From the NCBI GenBank assembly GCA_026417425.1, contig JAOADF010000001.1, positions 1 through 53,625 of the forward strand: a stretch of 53,625 nucleotides of DNA, written 5' to 3'. Below, piece by piece: positions 45,066-53,606 of the stretch. The notes below the pieces were generated by a model. It made no database searches, was not told where the DNA came from, and saw nothing but the letters and a program-made list of their open reading frames with translations. The stretch is from Dictyoglomaceae bacterium (GTDB taxonomy: Bacteria; Dictyoglomota; Dictyoglomia; Dictyoglomales; Dictyoglomaceae). Each line of letters starts with the position of its first letter. Position 1 is the stretch's first letter. Position numbers and translations under genes: made by a program.

Positions 45066-46012
45066 AAATTGGTGTATCCTATGGATGCTTAGAAATTTTA
45101 AAGAAAGGTAAGATAAGAGAAGATTCACCAAAAACTTTATATCTTCTGACTCCAGGAAAATGTCAAAATAATTGTGCCTTTTGTAGTCAAGCAAGGGAAA
45201 GTAGAAATAATGAGCTATATCTTTCTCGAATAACATGGCCTTTTATAGAAGAAAATGAATTATTTTCCTTGTTGAAGAATAATATAGACTATTTTAATAG
45301 AATATGTATACAGGTTACAAAAACAAAGTTCTGGATAGAAAATATTATTAATCTGATTTATAAGCTAAAAAAAATTAGTTTACCTCTTTCCCTATCAGCA
45401 CCCTTGGAAAATTTAGATGAGATTGAAAAATTTTTTGAATTAGGAATTGAAAGAATAAATATATCCCTTGATATAGTAGATAAGGAGTTATATATAAGAT
45501 TAAAAGAACAATCTTGGGAAGATAGGATAAAACTAATAAGAGAAGCAGGTAAGAAATATAAAGAAAAAATAACCACTCACATAATAATTGGATTGGGAGA
45601 AAAGGAGAAATTTCTCTTAGAAATAATCAGCGAATTGATAAAAGATAGAATAAATATTGCATTATTTGCTTTTACCCCATTACTAGGAACAAAATTAGAA
45701 AATAAAAAACCTCCCGATTATTTATCTTATAGAAAGATTCAAATTATAACTTTTCTCTTGAAAAAAAACTTAATAAATTTTGAAAATTTAAGATTTAATG
45801 AGGAAGAAAGATTAATAATTGAAGATTGGTGGTTGGAAAAATCTTATCCTTATTTTAAAGAAATATTTTTAACCTTAGGATGTCCCCATTGTAATAGACC
45901 TTATTATAATGAGTCTCCAAGAATAACTCCCTATAACTTCCCAAGATTTCTCAAAGGAGAAGAAATAACTGAAATAATGGATCTTTTTAAGGGGAAAAAA
46001 AATGCTCTTTAA
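45062..46012 (+). CDS. Radical SAM protein, second candidate subunit of a two-protein lipoyl synthase
   Basis: A 316-residue BioB/LipA-like radical SAM protein. The SAM-cluster motif is CQNNCAFC (Cys34, Cys38, Cys41), in the context LLTPGKCQNNCAFCSQAR, which resembles biotin and lipoyl synthases. A C-terminal LGCPHCNRPYYNESPR offers ligands for an auxiliary [4Fe-4S] cluster that would donate sulfur. The ATG at 45044 is in frame, but the ATG at 45062 (MKIGVSYG) overlaps the preceding stop as ATGA and is preferred. Its 3' end overlaps the CCA-type gene by 11 nt. I cannot tell which of the pair is LipS1 and which LipS2. Confidence 0.62.
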   Translation: MKIGVSYGCLEILKKGKIREDSPKTLYLLTPGKCQNNCAFCSQARESRNNELYLSRITWPFIEENELFSLLKNNIDYFNRICIQVTKTKFWIENIINLIYKLKKISLPLSLSAPLENLDEIEKFFELGIERINISLDIVDKELYIRLKEQSWEDRIKLIREAGKKYKEKITTHIIIGLGEKEKFLLEIISELIKDRINIALFAFTPLLGTKLENKKPPDYLSYRKIQIITFLLKKNLINFENLRFNEEERLIIEDWWLEKSYPYFKEIFLTLGCPHCNRPYYNESPRITPYNFPRFLKGEEITEIMDLFKGKKNAL

Positions 46013-47402
46013 ATTCCAAAAAGATTTAGAACATATTTTTTCCATATTACATGATTTATCTGAAGATAGGATAAAAATATACTTAGTGGGAGGCTTTATA
46101 AGGGATTACTTTCTTGGTAAAGAGAGTAAGGATTTAGATTTTATAATCTATCCCTTTTTTTATAAAATTTTAGAAATACTTTCCAAAGCTATTAATGGAA
46201 AAATTTTCCCTTTAGATGAAGAAAGGAGATATTTCAGAATTATAGCAAAATTAAATAATGAAAATTATATTCTTGATTTTACTCCACCAGAAAGAAAAGA
46301 TTTATTAGAAGAGCTTAAGAGGAGAGACTTCACAATAAATTCTATTCTCTTTGATCTAAATAACTATAGAATTATGGACCCTCTTGGAGGTATAAGGGAT
46401 TTAAAGGAGGGTAAATTAAGGGTTTGTTCAGAATATAGTATTTCAGAAGATCCTTTAAGAATTCTAAGAGCCTTTAGATTTGTTTCTAATCTAGGTTTTA
46501 AAATATCTTCTTCTACAGAAAAATTCCTAATAGAAAATAAAAAGAGGTTAAAAAAGATAAAAGGAGAAAGGATTCATGATGAAATTTATAGGATTTTAAG
46601 ATCTTCTTTTACCAAGGAAGTTTGGATAAGAATGCATCAACTAGGTATACTGGAAGAAGTTCTTCCGGAACTGACAACTCTTGAGAATATTCCTTGGAGT
46701 GATCCTCATTATACAAACCCATTATTTCATTCCCTTGAAGCTCTTGGTAAATTTGAATATCTTTATTATTATCTTAATAAACTATTTCCTGAAACCTATA
46801 TAGTCCTTGAAGAATATCTTAAAGGAGAGATTTATTCTGAATTTACAAAAAAGGAATTATTAAAATTTGCAATCTTAATTCATGATATAGGAAAAGGAGA
46901 AACCTTTTCCAAAGATAATAATGGAAAGGTTCATTATTATGGACATGAGAGAGCTGGAGTTCTTATGGTAGAAAATATTGCAGAGAGGTTAAGATTTAGT
47001 AGAAAAGAGGAGGATTTTATAAAAAAATTAATTAAGTATCATCTTTATCCCTTTTTTATTTTTAAGGATAAAAAGTCTAATAGATCTAAAATTCTAAATA
47101 AATTAAAAGAGGAAACCATTGGTTTAATCTTATTATTTATAGCAGATCAATTTTCTATAACTCCATCTCAGGAGCTTTTATATTTTTCCCAAGAAATTTT
47201 TGATCTATATTTAAAAAGAAAAGAAATAAAGCCCCTTCTTTCAGGAGAAGAAATTATGAAATATTTTTTCTTAAAACCATCCTCCTTAATTGGAAAACTT
47301 AAAGAATCTTTAATTCAAGCACAACAAGAAGGTATAGTTAAAGATAAAAAAGAAGCTTTAGAATATTTAGATAATATTTTAAAAAATGAAAAGCCTCAGT
47401 AA
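46002..47402 (+). CDS. CCA-adding enzyme / poly(A) polymerase family nucleotidyltransferase with HD domain
   Basis: A 466-residue class II tRNA nucleotidyltransferase-type protein. The head domain has YLVGGFIRDYFLG (27-39), catalytic DLD (Asp44, Asp46), RRDFTINSILFDL and LGGIRDLKEGKLR. Then RILRAFRF and KIKGERIHDEI mark the neck and body. A C-terminal HD phosphohydrolase domain (about 285-400) carries ILIHDIGKG. The HD fusion is like E. coli Cca, but class II members can be CCA-, A- or CC-adding, or poly(A) polymerase. All eight tRNAs in the window already encode CCA, so repair or RNA tailing is more likely than de novo CCA addition. Confidence 0.85.
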   Translation: MLFKFQKDLEHIFSILHDLSEDRIKIYLVGGFIRDYFLGKESKDLDFIIYPFFYKILEILSKAINGKIFPLDEERRYFRIIAKLNNENYILDFTPPERKDLLEELKRRDFTINSILFDLNNYRIMDPLGGIRDLKEGKLRVCSEYSISEDPLRILRAFRFVSNLGFKISSSTEKFLIENKKRLKKIKGERIHDEIYRILRSSFTKEVWIRMHQLGILEEVLPELTTLENIPWSDPHYTNPLFHSLEALGKFEYLYYYLNKLFPETYIVLEEYLKGEIYSEFTKKELLKFAILIHDIGKGETFSKDNNGKVHYYGHERAGVLMVENIAERLRFSRKEEDFIKKLIKYHLYPFFIFKDKKSNRSKILNKLKEETIGLILLFIADQFSITPSQELLYFSQEIFDLYLKRKEIKPLLSGEEIMKYFFLKPSSLIGKLKESLIQAQQEGIVKDKKEALEYLDNILKNEKPQ

Positions 47403-48093
47403 GCTATTAATTGATAAAGTCTTTGATAAATTCTTTGAAAATATTTTTTTCCCTTTTGCATGGGGAAAGGAAACTCTTAAATTTTTATGTTATTATCAAA
47501 GAGGAGAAGAAAAAAAATTGTTGAAAGTTCTAGATGAAGTTAAAAATTTTCAGCTCTGGACAAATAAAAATCAGAATATCCTAGAAAGATTTATAAATAT
47601 GTTAAATGAAATAAAAGATCTAAGAGAAGGTATATTAATAAAGAATAGAAAATTTCAAGAGGAAGAGGAAATAGTAATAAATTTATGGGAGGATATTACA
47701 AGTTTCATTAAGAAAAATAGTATACCTTTATCTTTAGAATTATTAATTTTCCCAAATAAGGAAATAGGTAGGCAAAATCTTTTATGGGAAATTCTAACTT
47801 GGTATTTAAAGGTCTCTAAATTTATAACTTTTTCTATAAATTTTAAAAATTTTCCTAAATTAAATTCAGATTTTTATTACCAAGGAAACAAAATTTATCA
47901 GCCAAACATATATTACATTTTAGAGGAAGAAAAGAATTTTTTAGCAAATCTTCTTATTAGTATGTCAGGATTTCCATCGAGGGAAGGGATAAAAGAATTT
48001 TCTCTTCCCCAAATGATAGTTGTGGAGAAATTTTGTAAGGATTATTTTTTATTAGATTCTCAATACTTCAATTTAATTTTCTATCTTTCGTAA
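47386..48093 (+). CDS. Hypothetical protein, unrecognised
   Basis: A 235-residue protein with no family I recognise. It is rich in Lys, Glu, Phe, Leu and Ile and looks mostly helical. A patch of aromatic residues occurs near LLWEILTWYLKVSKFITF. There are only two Cys, no metal motif, no signal peptide and no clear transmembrane helix. It overlaps the CCA-type gene by 17 nt at its start and the convergent secreted-protein gene by 13 nt at its end, so it is almost certainly a real, co-translated gene and the last of the gcv-radical SAM-CCA unit. Codon usage matches its neighbours. Confidence 0.7.
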   Translation: MKSLSKLLIDKVFDKFFENIFFPFAWGKETLKFLCYYQRGEEKKLLKVLDEVKNFQLWTNKNQNILERFINMLNEIKDLREGILIKNRKFQEEEEIVINLWEDITSFIKKNSIPLSLELLIFPNKEIGRQNLLWEILTWYLKVSKFITFSINFKNFPKLNSDFYYQGNKIYQPNIYYILEEEKNFLANLLISMSGFPSREGIKEFSLPQMIVVEKFCKDYFLLDSQYFNLIFYLS

Positions 48094-48575
48094 ACTATAA
48101 TCTCAATACTTTTTAACCACAATTCTCCATTAGCATCTTTTTCTAATTTTATTTCTACTTTATTTGTAGCCCCTTTTAACCAATAAGAAGTTATATCAAA
48201 GGAAGGTGAAATATAAATATTACTCCCAATATCCCATCCTCTAACTATGCTTTTATCATTTACTAATATCTCTATAGGAGTCCAATTCTCGGCATAGGGA
48301 AGAAGGGGGGTCATTAAGTAAATTTTTAAAATCACTCTAAAGGGAATTAAATCTTTACTTACAGGGGTATATAATCTTAAAAAGCTCTCAGGTCTAACAA
48401 GTGCTAAATGATAAGAACTATCTTCTTTTTCCTTTTTTACTCCTTTTGATATTTCATAAATTAAATTCCCAGACATAGGTTCTTTTGAAAAATCTAAATA
48501 ATAAATATCTTTTGCTATTCCTAAGTTAAGAATTAGTAAAATAAGAAAAGAAATAACAGTGAATTTTATCCTCAT
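48081..48575 (-). CDS. Secreted protein of unknown function, probably beta-sandwich
   Basis: A 164-residue protein with a clear Sec signal peptide (about 1-21, ending in GIA). The mature part reads as beta strands ending in TSYWLKGATNKVEIKLEKDANGELWLKSIEIIV, a pattern seen in carbohydrate-binding or jelly-roll domains. The segment SIVRGWDIGSNIYISPSFDIT resembles galactose-binding-like folds, but this is a guess. It is downstream of xerC by 18 bp. No lipobox. Confidence 0.65.
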   Translation of the reverse strand: MRIKFTVISFLILLILNLGIAKDIYYLDFSKEPMSGNLIYEISKGVKKEKEDSSYHLALVRPESFLRLYTPVSKDLIPFRVILKIYLMTPLLPYAENWTPIEILVNDKSIVRGWDIGSNIYISPSFDITSYWLKGATNKVEIKLEKDANGELWLKSIEIIVYER

Positions 48576-48593
48576 GAAAACCTCCTTTTCACA

Positions 48594-49478
48594 TTATTCT
48601 TTTTTTGCTCGAGGATGAAAAGAGGAATACACCTTTTGGATCTGTTCCTTAGTTATATGGGTGTAAATTTGAGTTGTTGATATTCTTACATGTCCCAATA
48701 GCTCTTGAACAACTCTTAAATCCGCACCACCTTCTAAGAGATGAGTAGCAAAGGTATGTCTCAAAGTATGAGGAGTAAATTTTCTTTTTAACATTGTAGA
48801 GTATTTAGAAATAATTAATCTTACTCCCCTATCAGATAATGGTTTTCCTTTAGCATTAAGAAAGAAAATATTAGTATCAGTTTTTAAAAGTTTTGGTCTA
48901 ACCCTTTCATAATAAAACCTTAGGATTTGGAGAGTCTCCTCTCCTAAAACTACGATTCTTTCTCTTGATCTTTTACCAAAAACTTTAATCTCTCTCAATT
49001 CCCAATTAATGTCTTTATCTCTTATTTTTGTAAGTTCTCCTACTCTAATTCCAGTAGCATATAAAATCTCTATGATAGCTCTATCCCTTATCTCTAAAAT
49101 TTTTTCTAAGGATGGGAGAGATAACAATTTTTCTATTTCCTCTTGAGAGAGAAAGTTGGGAAGTCTTTTTTCTATTTTAGGGGTAGAGAGATAAATAGAT
49201 AAGTCCTCTTTTATTTTATCATATCTAAGGAGGTATATTAAAAAGCTCCTAAGACTTATAATTTTTCTCGCAAGAGTTGTTCTCTTATATCCCTTTTGAG
49301 ATAGATATTGTAAAAAACTCCTTATAGTTCTTTTATTCTCAAAATCTAAATTACTTATTTTACAAAAATCATAAAAGTCAGAAAGATCTACTCTATAACT
49401 TCTTAACGTGTTTTCTGAGTAGTTTCTTTCAAATCTTAGATAATTTAGAAACTCCTTTATTTCCTCTAAAAGTTCCAT
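48594..49478 (-). CDS. xer: Site-specific tyrosine recombinase XerC/XerD
   Basis: A 294-residue tyrosine recombinase, probably resolving chromosome dimers at dif. The N-terminal SAM-like core-binding domain (about 1-90) precedes the catalytic domain with Arg145 (ATGIRVGE), Lys169 (FGKRSRER), His237-Arg240 (HTLRH), His263 (LGHVRI) and Tyr272 (TQIYTHI): the full catalytic set. XerC, XerD or single-recombinase XerH/A status cannot be decided here. The position after topA-trmFO is that of Firmicutes xerC (codV). No Shine-Dalgarno is visible before the ATG, which comes 3 bp after the trmFO stop. Confidence 0.92.
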   Translation of the reverse strand: MELLEEIKEFLNYLRFERNYSENTLRSYRVDLSDFYDFCKISNLDFENKRTIRSFLQYLSQKGYKRTTLARKIISLRSFLIYLLRYDKIKEDLSIYLSTPKIEKRLPNFLSQEEIEKLLSLPSLEKILEIRDRAIIEILYATGIRVGELTKIRDKDINWELREIKVFGKRSRERIVVLGEETLQILRFYYERVRPKLLKTDTNIFFLNAKGKPLSDRGVRLIISKYSTMLKRKFTPHTLRHTFATHLLEGGADLRVVQELLGHVRISTTQIYTHITKEQIQKVYSSFHPRAKKE

Positions 49479-49481
49479 AAT

Positions 49482-50795
49482 TTAAATATTAAATCTTTTT
49501 ATCATAACATTAAGAGATTCTAATGCTCTTCTTGCCATTATTTCATGTTTTAGTCTTTTATCTTTTATAGATCTATTCAAGGGAGGCAACAAACCAAAAT
49601 TAGCATTCATAGGTTGATAATTATTTATGGGAATGGGAGATGATACGTAATTTAAAAGGGCACCAATCATGGTATCTTCAGGAAAAATTATTAAAGGTTT
49701 TTCCTTTAAAAATCTGTAAGCATTTATCCCAGCAACTATTCCCATACTTGCAGATTCTATATATCCTTCTACTCCAATTATTTGTCCTGCAAAAAATATC
49801 CTTTTATCTTTTTTAAACTGAAGGGTTGGTTCTAAATATTTTGGAGCATAAAAATAGGTATTTCTATGCATAACTCCATATCTAACAAATTCTGCCCTTT
49901 CTAAACCCGGTATCATACGAAAAACCCTTTTTTGTTCTAACCATCTCAAACGAGTTTGAAATCCTACTAAACTATAAAGGGTTTTATATTTGTTCTCAGG
50001 TCTTAATTGAACCACAGCATAAGGTTCTTTCCCTGTTCTTGGATTAGGAAGTCCCACAGGTCTCATTGGTCCAAATCTTAAGGTATCTATTCCTCTTTTT
50101 GCCATAACCTCTATGGGAAGACATCCCTCAAAATATCTTTCTTCTCCTTTAAAATGAGATTCAACAACTTCTGCCTTTGTTAACTCTTCTACAAATCTTT
50201 TATACTCCTCTTGATTTAAAGGAGCATTAAGATAACTTTCCTCTCCCTTTCCATGACGTGATGCAAAATATAGTTTATCAAAGTTTAAAGAATCTGCAGA
50301 TACTATGGGAGAGACTGCATCATAAAAATATAAAAAATCAGCATCTAAAAGATCTTGAAGCCTTTTTGAAAGATCAGGAGAAGTTAATGGTCCTGTAGCT
50401 ATAATAATAACTCCTTCCTTTGGAATATCTTTTACTTCCTCTCTAATTATTCTAACATAAGGATTTTGAGATAAAATTTCCTCTACTCTTTTTGAGAAGA
50501 GTTCTCTATCTACAGATAAAGCAGTTCCCGCTGGAATTTGAGTTTCCTCCGCAATTTTCAAAAGAAGAGAATCTAAAATCCTCATTTCCTCTTTTAATAA
50601 TCCCGAAGCATTAGTTATTTCTTTGGATTTAAAAGAATTACTACAAACAAGTTCCGCTAAATATCCTGTTTTATGGGCTGGAGTTGAAACCTTTGGTCTC
50701 ATTTCATAGATTTCTACAGGAATCTTTCTTTTCGCAATTTGCCAAGCAGCTTCGCAACCAGCAAGTCCTCCTCCAATAATTTTTACAGGAATCAT
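49482..50795 (-). CDS. trmFO: Methylenetetrahydrofolate--tRNA-(uracil(54)-C5)-methyltransferase TrmFO
   Basis: A folate- and FAD-dependent enzyme that makes ribothymidine at position 54 of tRNA. 437 residues. The FAD loop IIGGGLAGCEAAW (6-18), the signature EMRPKVSTPAHKTGYLAELVCSNSFKS (34-60, with a catalytic Cys) and GQIIGVEGYIESASMGIVAG are intact. It is a homologue of MnmG, which is also in the window. The start overlaps the topA stop (ATGA), and it follows the topA-trmFO-xerC order. Confidence 0.97.
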   Translation of the reverse strand: MIPVKIIGGGLAGCEAAWQIAKRKIPVEIYEMRPKVSTPAHKTGYLAELVCSNSFKSKEITNASGLLKEEMRILDSLLLKIAEETQIPAGTALSVDRELFSKRVEEILSQNPYVRIIREEVKDIPKEGVIIIATGPLTSPDLSKRLQDLLDADFLYFYDAVSPIVSADSLNFDKLYFASRHGKGEESYLNAPLNQEEYKRFVEELTKAEVVESHFKGEERYFEGCLPIEVMAKRGIDTLRFGPMRPVGLPNPRTGKEPYAVVQLRPENKYKTLYSLVGFQTRLRWLEQKRVFRMIPGLERAEFVRYGVMHRNTYFYAPKYLEPTLQFKKDKRIFFAGQIIGVEGYIESASMGIVAGINAYRFLKEKPLIIFPEDTMIGALLNYVSSPIPINNYQPMNANFGLLPPLNRSIKDKRLKHEIMARRALESLNVMIKRFNI

Positions 50796-52870
50796 TTACC
50801 CTTTCTCCTTTTAGTCCAAACAATATAATCACAAGAAGAGTTAGAGCATTTTAAAAAGTTTTTCCCTTTTAGAAGAATATTTCCACATTTAGAACACTTT
50901 TTATCTATAGGTTCATAAGAGGATGCAAAGGAACATTCAGGATATTTACTGCATCCCCAAAATTTATTATTTTTTCCATTTTTCTTTGACACTTTCTTTA
51001 TAACTGGGGCTCCACATAAAGGGCAAGGTCCCTTTGCATATTCAAAAACAGGTTCTGTATATTTACACTTTGGATAATTGGAACATGCATAAAATTTTCC
51101 ATATTTATTTTCTCTTAAAAGTAATGGATTTCCACATTTAGGACAAATTTTCTCAGTCCTTTCAACTATAGGAATTCTTTCAGTTTCTTCATAAGCTTTA
51201 TCTAATTCTTCTTTAAAAGATGGGTAAAACTCTTTGAGAACATCTTCACTCATAATTTTACCTTCTTCAACCTTATCTAAATTTTCCTCCATAGTTGCCG
51301 TAAATTTTACATCAATAAGATGGGGGAATTTTTCTATTAAAAGATTATTAACTATCTTCCCCAAGGTTGTAGGAACTAAAAATTTTTCTTTTATTTCTAC
51401 ATATTTTCTTTCTTTAAGAGTTGAGATTATAACCGCATATGTACTGGGTCTTCCTACACCATTTTTTTCCAATGTTCTTACTAAGGTAGCTTCTGTATAA
51501 CGAGAGGGGGGTTGAGTAAAAAATTGTTTTGGTTCTAATTCTTTTAACAATAATCTTTGATTTAATTCTAAAGGAAATGGAAGAATATATTCTTCCTCTT
51601 CTTCTTCATCTTTATAAAAAGTTAAATATCCCTTAAATTTTAAAGTTTTTCCTTTCACTTTAAATAAATAATCTCCAGCAGAGATTTCCACTTCTAATAC
51701 ATCATAAACTGCAGGAGACATCTGACTAACTAAAAATCTTTCCCATATTAAGGAATACAATTTATATTGATCTAAGTTTAGATAATTCTTTATAATCTCT
51801 GGCTCTCTATATAAGGAAGTAGGACGAATAGCTTCATGTGCTCCTTGAACTCCTAATTTCTTTTTCTCCTTTCTCTCTTTACCTAAATAATCCTTCCCAT
51901 ATTTTTCTTTAATAAACTTTTCCGCTTCTTCTCTGGCTTCATCTGCTATTCTTGTAGAGTCTGTCCTCATATATGTTATCAATCCAACCCTTTCTTCACC
52001 AATATCTACTCCTTCATACAAACTTTGAGCTATTTTCATGGTTTTTTCCACGGGAAATCCAAATCTTTTACTTGCTTCTTGTTGCATTGTACTAGTTATA
52101 AAGGGGAAAGGAGGATTTCTCTTTTCCTCCTTTGGGAAAAGGTTTTTAACTATAAAATCTTTATCTCTAAGTTCTCTTATTATCCTTTCTGCAGATTCAA
52201 AATCTTTTATCTCAATTTCTTTATTCTTAAAAGAAATTAATTTTACAATTAATTCTTTTTCTTTATCATTATTAGTTAGATGAGCAAAGATTTCCCAATA
52301 CTCTTGAGGAACAAAATTTTCTATTTCCTTTTCTCTTTCACAAACTAATCTTAAAGCAACAGATTGAACTCTTCCCGCGGAAAGACCTCTTTTTACTTTA
52401 TTCCACAGAAAGGGACTTAATTCATAACCCACAATTCTATCTAGAATTCTCCGAGCTTGTTGAGCACTAATCTTATTCCAATCTAATTTTCTTGGGGATT
52501 CTAAAGCCAGCTTTACAGCCTTAGGTGTGATCTCATGAAATTCAATTCTTGAGAATTTTTCTTCCTTTACTTTTAGAACTTCTGTTATATGCCATGCAAT
52601 AGCTTCTCCCTCTCTATCAGGATCTGTGGCTAAGTATAAATGTTCCGCATCTTTAGTCTCTTCTTTTAAACTTTTTATTATTTTTTCCCTGCCAGGAAGG
52701 ATTATATATATTGGCTTAAAATTCTCCTTTATTTCTATTCCCATTTCCTTTTCAGGTAAATCTCTTATATGACCGTAGGAAGCCACAACCTTAAATTCAC
52801 TACCCAATATTTTCTCAATAGTTTTTGCTTTAGCAGGTGATTCTACAATTATTATCTTTTTCTTCTTCAT
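50792..52870 (-). CDS. topA: DNA topoisomerase I (type IA)
   Basis: Relaxes negative supercoils; about 692 residues. TOPRIM domain at the N terminus with VESPAKAKTIE and DPDREGE; the active Tyr sits in GLITYMRTDSTR (Tyr300 by this start). Three C-terminal zinc-ribbon modules (CPKC...CSNYPKC, CPLC...CSKYPEC, CSKC...CSNSSC) are intact. An ATG at 52876 exists, but the AGGAG sits only 3 nt from it. The ATG at 52870 has good spacing and overlaps the dprA stop as ATGA. No reverse gyrase is in the window. Confidence 0.96.
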   Translation of the reverse strand: MKKKKIIIVESPAKAKTIEKILGSEFKVVASYGHIRDLPEKEMGIEIKENFKPIYIILPGREKIIKSLKEETKDAEHLYLATDPDREGEAIAWHITEVLKVKEEKFSRIEFHEITPKAVKLALESPRKLDWNKISAQQARRILDRIVGYELSPFLWNKVKRGLSAGRVQSVALRLVCEREKEIENFVPQEYWEIFAHLTNNDKEKELIVKLISFKNKEIEIKDFESAERIIRELRDKDFIVKNLFPKEEKRNPPFPFITSTMQQEASKRFGFPVEKTMKIAQSLYEGVDIGEERVGLITYMRTDSTRIADEAREEAEKFIKEKYGKDYLGKERKEKKKLGVQGAHEAIRPTSLYREPEIIKNYLNLDQYKLYSLIWERFLVSQMSPAVYDVLEVEISAGDYLFKVKGKTLKFKGYLTFYKDEEEEEEYILPFPLELNQRLLLKELEPKQFFTQPPSRYTEATLVRTLEKNGVGRPSTYAVIISTLKERKYVEIKEKFLVPTTLGKIVNNLLIEKFPHLIDVKFTATMEENLDKVEEGKIMSEDVLKEFYPSFKEELDKAYEETERIPIVERTEKICPKCGNPLLLRENKYGKFYACSNYPKCKYTEPVFEYAKGPCPLCGAPVIKKVSKKNGKNNKFWGCSKYPECSFASSYEPIDKKCSKCGNILLKGKNFLKCSNSSCDYIVWTKRRKGK

Positions 52871-53606
52871 TCCCATACACTCCTTTTTTTTGCATACCTA
52901 TTTCCTGGATATTCCTCAACAAGTCCTTTTGCCTGCAAAGATATTATAATAAACATCAATTTTGAGATAGATAGATCTAATTCGTTCACAATATCCTCAA
53001 TAAATATAGGGTCAAAGGACAATTTTTGCAATACCATATCTTCTTCAGGAGTTAGAGTAACTTTTCTTTTTTCCTCTATAAAATAAGAAATCTTAAATTC
53101 TTCTAATATATCTATAATATCTAAAATCAATTTTGCTCCATCTTGAATTAATTTGTTTGTTCCAAAACTTTTCTCATCAGTTAATCTTCCAGGAATTGCA
53201 AAAACTTCTCTTCCTTGATCTAACGCAAAACTTGCAGTAATTAATGCTCCACTCTTTTTTCCTGCCTCAACCACTAAAACTCCTTGAGATAATCCACTGA
53301 TTATTCTATTTCTTTGAGGAAAGGTATAATAAGAAGGTTTTGTTCCTAAGGGATATTCAGATATTAAAGCTCCCTTTTCTTTTATTTCTTCTGCCAATCT
53401 CTCATTTCCTTTTGGATAAATATAATCTATAGAGCTACCAAGAACTGCCCAAGTTTTTCCTCCCTCTAAAGCACCTTTGTGAGCAGAAGTATCAATTCCA
53501 TAAGCTAATCCACTAACTATTATAAATCCAAGAGAAGAAAGTTCCTTAGCAAAATCCCTCGCTAATTTAATACCGTAAGGAGTTGGTCTTCTTGTGCCTA
53601 CAATAG
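52867..53606 (-). CDS. dprA: DNA-processing protein DprA (5' end cut by contig end)
   Basis: Loads RecA on incoming single-stranded DNA during transformation. The reading frame is open from the edge: AIVGTRRPTPYG leads into VSGLAYGIDTSAHKGAL, then the ATP-like core GLSQGVLVVEAGKKSGALITA and QGREVFAIPG, and a C-terminal winged-helix (DLSISKLMFIIISLQAKGLVEE). Residues before the Rossmann core, including the N-terminal SAM-like domain, are missing because adapter sequence starts at 53607. A TTG at 53397 is internal, not the start. The stop overlaps topA. With comEA and comEC it suggests natural competence. Confidence 0.95.

Noticed and set aside
48594..49478. Integrase of a mobile element
   Set aside because: The tyrosine recombinase sits in the conserved dprA-topA-trmFO-xer order, has no flanking att repeats or cargo, and matches chromosomal XerC/D length.
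53397..53397. TTG as dprA start
   Set aside because: The frame continues upstream with conserved DprA motifs (GTRRPTPYG, SGLAYGID) to the contig edge, so this TTG is an internal Leu codon.
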